A stretch of 64,000 nucleotides of DNA, taken from the NCBI RefSeq assembly GCF_001514305.1, contig NZ_KQ949097.1, positions 1 through 64,000 on the forward strand, in the 5' to 3' direction. A program made the translations under genes and the position numbers. This document shows, one piece after another, positions 60,543 to 64,000 of this stretch (positions are counted from its first letter, which is position 1; every line of letters begins with the position of its first letter). The notes beneath the pieces were generated by a model that saw nothing but the letters and a program-made list of their open reading frames with translations, did not search any database and was not told the origin of the DNA. Source of the DNA: Streptomyces dysideae. Lineage in GTDB: Bacteria > Actinomycetota > Actinomycetes > Streptomycetales > Streptomycetaceae.

Positions 60543-61781
60543 ATGGTGCTCGTCGTGGTGTTCGGAGTGGCGCTGCTCATCGCGGTGCTCCTGTCCGGGC
60601 TGGCCGCCCGGACGGTTCTGTCCACCTCCTTTCTCTTCCTGGTCGGCGGGGCACTCGTCAGTGACGGGTTCCTCGGGCTGATCCACATCACGCCGGACAG
60701 CGAGATCGTGTCCGTGACGGCCGACCTGGCGCTGTTCGCGGTGCTGTTCACCGACGGCATGCACGTCTCCTTCCCGAAGCTGCGCGCCAACTGGCGCAAC
60801 CCGGCCCGCGCGCTCGGGCTCGGTATGCCGCTCGCGTTCGTCGGTATGGCGCTGATCACGCACTTCCTGGTGGGCCTGGACTGGACGACGTCCTTCCTGG
60901 TGGGCGCGGTCCTCGCGCCGACCGACCCGGTGTTCGCCTCCGCGATCGTCGGCCGCAAGGAAGTCCCGTCGAAGCTGCGGCAGTTGCTGAACGTGGAGAG
61001 CGGCATCAACGACGGGCTCGCCCTGCCGGTGGTGCTCATCCTGATCGCCACCGCCGGGCCGACGTCCGGGCACGCCGAGGCCGACCTCGGGAAGATCGCC
61101 CTGGAGCTGGTCCTCGGCCTGGTCTTCGGCGTCGTCATCCCGTTCGCGGTGGTCGAGCTCGTACGGTTCCGGCACCTGGGCGCCGAGCCCAAGCTGCAGC
61201 CGCTGCTGCCGCTGGCGATCGGTGTGATCCTGTACGCGCTGTGCCACCTCACGCACGCCAACCCCTACCTCGCCGCGTTCTCGGCGGGCGCGGTGCTCAC
61301 CGCGCGCTCGCTGGAGGCGAAGGATGCCTTCGAGCCGCTGGGCGAGGCGCTGGCGGAGCTGGCCAAGTTCGCGGCCCTGCTGGTGTTCGGCGCGCTGCTG
61401 ACGCCGTCGCTGTTCGGCGACCTGTCCTTCGGCGGGTACGTCGTGGTGCTCCTCGCCATCGTGCTGATCCGGCCGGCCTCGCTGCTACTGTCGCTGGTCG
61501 GCACCCGGTTCACCAGGCAGGAGAAGCTGGTCGCCGCCTGGTTCGGGCCGAAGGGCTTCGCCTCGGTGGTGTACGGGCTGCTGGTGCTCCAGGCCGGGAT
61601 CCCGCAGGGCGAGGAGGCGTTCACGCTCATCGCCGTGTGCATCGCCTTCTCGATCATCGCGCACAGCTCGACGGACGTGCCGATCGCACGGCTCTTCCAC
61701 GTCGACGACCTCGCCGGTGTTCCCGGCGGCACACCGGCACCCCGTAAACCCAAGGAAGAGGCCGACCATGTCGGCGCTTGA
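60543..61781 (+). CDS. Cation/proton antiporter, CPA1 (NhaP-like) family
   Basis: A 412-residue transporter with about 12 helices. GAVLAPTDPVFASAIVG holds the TDP motif and NVESGINDGLALPVVL the ND motif of NhaP-type exchangers; AWFGPKGFASVVYGLLVL is also family-specific. It exchanges sodium or potassium for protons. It is divergent from the ktr-like genes and lies 75 bases before the next permease. Confidence 0.92.
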   Translation: MVLVVVFGVALLIAVLLSGLAARTVLSTSFLFLVGGALVSDGFLGLIHITPDSEIVSVTADLALFAVLFTDGMHVSFPKLRANWRNPARALGLGMPLAFVGMALITHFLVGLDWTTSFLVGAVLAPTDPVFASAIVGRKEVPSKLRQLLNVESGINDGLALPVVLILIATAGPTSGHAEADLGKIALELVLGLVFGVVIPFAVVELVRFRHLGAEPKLQPLLPLAIGVILYALCHLTHANPYLAAFSAGAVLTARSLEAKDAFEPLGEALAELAKFAALLVFGALLTPSLFGDLSFGGYVVVLLAIVLIRPASLLLSLVGTRFTRQEKLVAAWFGPKGFASVVYGLLVLQAGIPQGEEAFTLIAVCIAFSIIAHSSTDVPIARLFHVDDLAGVPGGTPAPRKPKEEADHVGA

Positions 61782-61856
61782 AGGCGGCGGTGACCAACCC
61801 CGGTCGGCCGGCGCCATGACGGTCGCCCGCATGAAGGAACGAATCATCGGAGGAAC

Positions 61857-63155
61857 GTGAACGGCTGGCAGAGCTGGGCGGCTATCGCCGTCTTCGTGGT
61901 CACCTACGGGCTGATCATCAGCGAGAAGATCCATCGCGTCGGTGCCGCCCTGGGCGGCGCCGCGCTGATGCTGGCGATCGGCGCCACCGACGACAAGTCA
62001 GCCTTCTTCTCCGAGCACAGCGGAGTCGACTGGAACGTCATCTTCCTGCTGCTCGGCATGATGATGATCGTCGGCGTGCTCAAGAAGACCGGTATGTTCG
62101 AGTATCTGGCGATCTGGGCGGTGAAGCGGGCGCGAGCCAAACCCTTCCGGGTCATGGTGATGCTCGTCGTGATCACCGCCGCCGCCTCGGCGCTGCTGGA
62201 CAACGTCACCACGGTGCTGCTGATCGCGCCGGTGACGCTGCTGGTGTGCGAGCGGCTCTCGCTGCCCGCCGCGCCCTTCCTCATCGCCGAGGTGATGGCC
62301 TCGAACATCGGCGGTATGGCGACCCTCGTCGGCGACCCGCCCAACATCATCATCGCCAGCCGGGCCGGCCTGACCTTCAACGACTTCCTCGTCCACCTCG
62401 CCCCGCTGTCCGTGGTCCTCACCGTGGTGCTCGTCGTGATGTGCCGGGTCATGTTCCGCAAGGCCTTCGTCTACGACGAGTCCCGCGCCGCCGAGGTCAT
62501 GGCCCTGGAGGAGAAGGAGGCCATCAAGGATCCCCGCCTCCTCGTCCAGGGTCTGGTGGTGCTGGTCCTGGTGGTGGCCGGGTTCGTCCTGCACCCGGTG
62601 CTGCACTACGAGCCCAGCGTCGTCGCCCTGCTCGGCGCGGGTCTGCTGATCGCGATCTCCGCCGTGGAAACCGGCGAGGTCCTCGGCGAGGTCGAGTGGC
62701 CGACGCTGGCGTTCTTCGCCGGGCTGTTCATCATGATCGGCGGCCTCATCGAGACCGGCGTCATCGGTGAGATCTCCAAGTCCCTCGCCGACGCCATCGG
62801 CGACAACGAACTCGGCGGCTCCATGCTGCTGCTGAGCGCCTCGGCCGTGCTGTCCGGCATCGTGGACAACATCCCCTACGTCGCCACCATGGCACCGATC
62901 ACGTCCGACCTGGTGGAGAGCATGGGCGGTTCGGGTACCCACGTCATGTGGTGGGCGCTGGCCATCGGCGCGGACCTCGGCGGCAACGCCACCGCGATCG
63001 GCGCGAGCGCCAACGTGGTCGTCCTCGGCATCGCGGAACGCAACCGCCAGCCCATCTCCTTCTGGCAGTTCACCAAGTACGGTCTGGTCGTCACCGTCGT
63101 CACCGTGGCGCTCTCGGCGGTGTACGTGTGGCTGCGGTACTTCACACTCGCCTGA
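61857..63155 (+). CDS. Ion-transporter-superfamily permease (NhaD/ArsB/SLC13 type)
   Basis: A 432-residue membrane protein with two inverted halves. MASNIGGMATLVGDPPNIII and LGGNATAIGASANVVVLGIA are the paired hairpin motifs of the superfamily, and DNVTTVLL and SGIVDNIPYVATMAP repeat the same theme. Sodium/proton antiport fits the neighbours, while arsenite or dicarboxylate transport cannot be excluded. GTG start with GGAGGA. Probably cotranscribed with the antiporter upstream. Confidence 0.9.
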   Translation: MNGWQSWAAIAVFVVTYGLIISEKIHRVGAALGGAALMLAIGATDDKSAFFSEHSGVDWNVIFLLLGMMMIVGVLKKTGMFEYLAIWAVKRARAKPFRVMVMLVVITAAASALLDNVTTVLLIAPVTLLVCERLSLPAAPFLIAEVMASNIGGMATLVGDPPNIIIASRAGLTFNDFLVHLAPLSVVLTVVLVVMCRVMFRKAFVYDESRAAEVMALEEKEAIKDPRLLVQGLVVLVLVVAGFVLHPVLHYEPSVVALLGAGLLIAISAVETGEVLGEVEWPTLAFFAGLFIMIGGLIETGVIGEISKSLADAIGDNELGGSMLLLSASAVLSGIVDNIPYVATMAPITSDLVESMGGSGTHVMWWALAIGADLGGNATAIGASANVVVLGIAERNRQPISFWQFTKYGLVVTVVTVALSAVYVWLRYFTLA

Positions 63156-63171
63156 CGGGAGGCTGCACGGC

Positions 63172-64000
63172 ATGGTCGTCTTCCCCCAGCCGGCTCGCGC
63201 GGCCGTGCGGCCGGGTCACATGATCGTGGCCGGTGACGACGCGCTCGCCGAACGGCTGGCCGCCGAGCTGCGTGCGGTGTACCGGGAGCGGATCACCCTC
63301 GTCGTACCGGCCGCGCGGCGGCCCGGCGCAGCGGGGTCGGCGCGGGTGTCGGCCCTGCTCGGCCGGATGCAGGCCGTCATCAACCGCACGGACGACACGC
63401 TCACCGGCGGGGCCCTCGACGCTCCTCGTGTGATCGAGGCCGACACGCTCGACGCGGCCGTCCTCACCGAGGCGGGCGTGCGTGAGGCTGCCGCGCTGGC
63501 GCTGGTGCACGACGACGACGAGACCAACATCCACACGGCGCTCGCCGCCCGCCGCCTCAACCCGCGGCTGCGGCTGGTGATCCGGCTCTACAACCGCAAG
63601 CTCGGCCAACACCTGGAGGAACTTCTCGACCAGGCCGCCGCCCTCGCCGTCCCCGGCCTGGATCCGGCGGCCCTGGACACCTCCACCACGGTCCTGTCGG
63701 ACGCGGACACGGCGGCGCCCGCACTCGCGGCCACCGCCATCGCCGGCACCAGCAAGGTCGTGCAGGCCGACGGGCTGCTGCTGCGCGCCGTGGAGCGCAC
63801 CCCGCCGGCCCGCGGCGAGGTCGCCGACCCCGGGCTGTGCACGCTCGCCCTGCTGTCGTCGACCACCAACGACCCGGCCGGCGCGGAGGGTTCGGACGCC
63901 AGCGGCCGGGAGGGGCCGACGCTGCTGCCGGACGACGAGACGGTGGCGGCGGCGACCGGGCGGGGCACGGTGGTCCTGGAGACGGTCGCGCACACCGGCT
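63172..64000 (+). CDS. NAD-binding TrkA-N domain protein, incomplete at the right edge
   Basis: The first 276 residues of a longer protein. MIVAGDDALAERLAAELRAVY resembles a Rossmann TrkA-N start, and VHDDDETNIHTALAARRLNP, LVIRLYNRKLGQHLEELLDQ matches its second half. It starts 16 bases after the permease with GGGAGG, so it may regulate that transporter or a potassium channel. The open frame runs off the window. Confidence 0.85.
   Translation, partial: MVVFPQPARAAVRPGHMIVAGDDALAERLAAELRAVYRERITLVVPAARRPGAAGSARVSALLGRMQAVINRTDDTLTGGALDAPRVIEADTLDAAVLTEAGVREAAALALVHDDDETNIHTALAARRLNPRLRLVIRLYNRKLGQHLEELLDQAAALAVPGLDPAALDTSTTVLSDADTAAPALAATAIAGTSKVVQADGLLLRAVERTPPARGEVADPGLCTLALLSSTTNDPAGAEGSDASGREGPTLLPDDETVAAATGRGTVVLETVAHTG

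Overview
The window is chromosomal DNA of a streptomycete or close relative. GC is very high, third codon positions are almost all G or C, and GTG and TTG starts with purine-rich ribosome binding sites are common. Tat-type leaders, secreted plant-polymer hydrolases and a GGAAT-N18-GTT promoter of the sigma-R type ahead of a thioredoxin gene also fit. I see no transposase, integrase, tRNA, rRNA or CRISPR array. Several short gene remnants show ongoing gene loss.

Bases 1-12110 hold a catabolic island. One leftward operon encodes a SolA-type flavin amine oxidase, a zinc deacylase of the AstE/aspartoacylase family and the start of an exported lipoprotein, probably a transporter binding protein. 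Beside it are two tandem, recently duplicated IclR regulators, each behind its own copy of the same promoter dyad. A second leftward operon, tied together by ATGA overlaps, encodes a class-III aminotransferase, a large flavin/iron-sulfur D-2-hydroxyacid dehydrogenase and a succinate-semialdehyde-type dehydrogenase. A divergent PucR regulator faces it. Together these read as uptake, deacylation, amine oxidation, transamination and oxidation of an unidentified N-acyl or N-alkyl amino compound.

Bases 12111-24481 are mainly plant-polysaccharide breakdown: an SGNH esterase with a ricin-type lectin, an alpha-galactosidase (GH36), a GH43 enzyme and a GH5 endoglucanase. They sit behind two LacI-type operators and a decayed GH42 beta-galactosidase, with a leftover LacI C-terminus at the far end. 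A methyltransferase, a pirin, two MarR-type proteins and a TPR protein follow.

Bases 24482-43000 are mixed housekeeping and redox: a PepSY membrane protein, peptide deformylase, a disulfide-reductase-like flavoprotein divergent from thioredoxin, pobA with an aromatic aldehyde dehydrogenase, LacI and TetR regulators, an FMN reductase, a luciferase-like monooxygenase, an FkbM methyltransferase, a terC remnant, an esterase, a MarR/CoA-transferase pair, a lipoprotein and a fructosamine kinase.

Bases 42700-53205 carry a PL3 pectate lyase with lectin domain, a two-subunit molybdenum hydroxylase with a Tat lipoprotein leader, a kinase-like protein, a DUF2461 protein, a GH115 glucuronidase behind a third LacI-type operator, a DUF4232 lipoprotein and a thiamine-enzyme remnant.

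Bases 53317-64000 form an alkali-cation island: kdpC, kdpB, kdpA, kdpF and a coupled 27-residue membrane peptide, a KtrA/KtrB-like potassium system, a cation/proton antiporter, an ion-transporter-superfamily permease and the start of an NAD-binding TrkA-N protein. Direct repeats before kdp and before the ktr-like genes are likely regulator sites.
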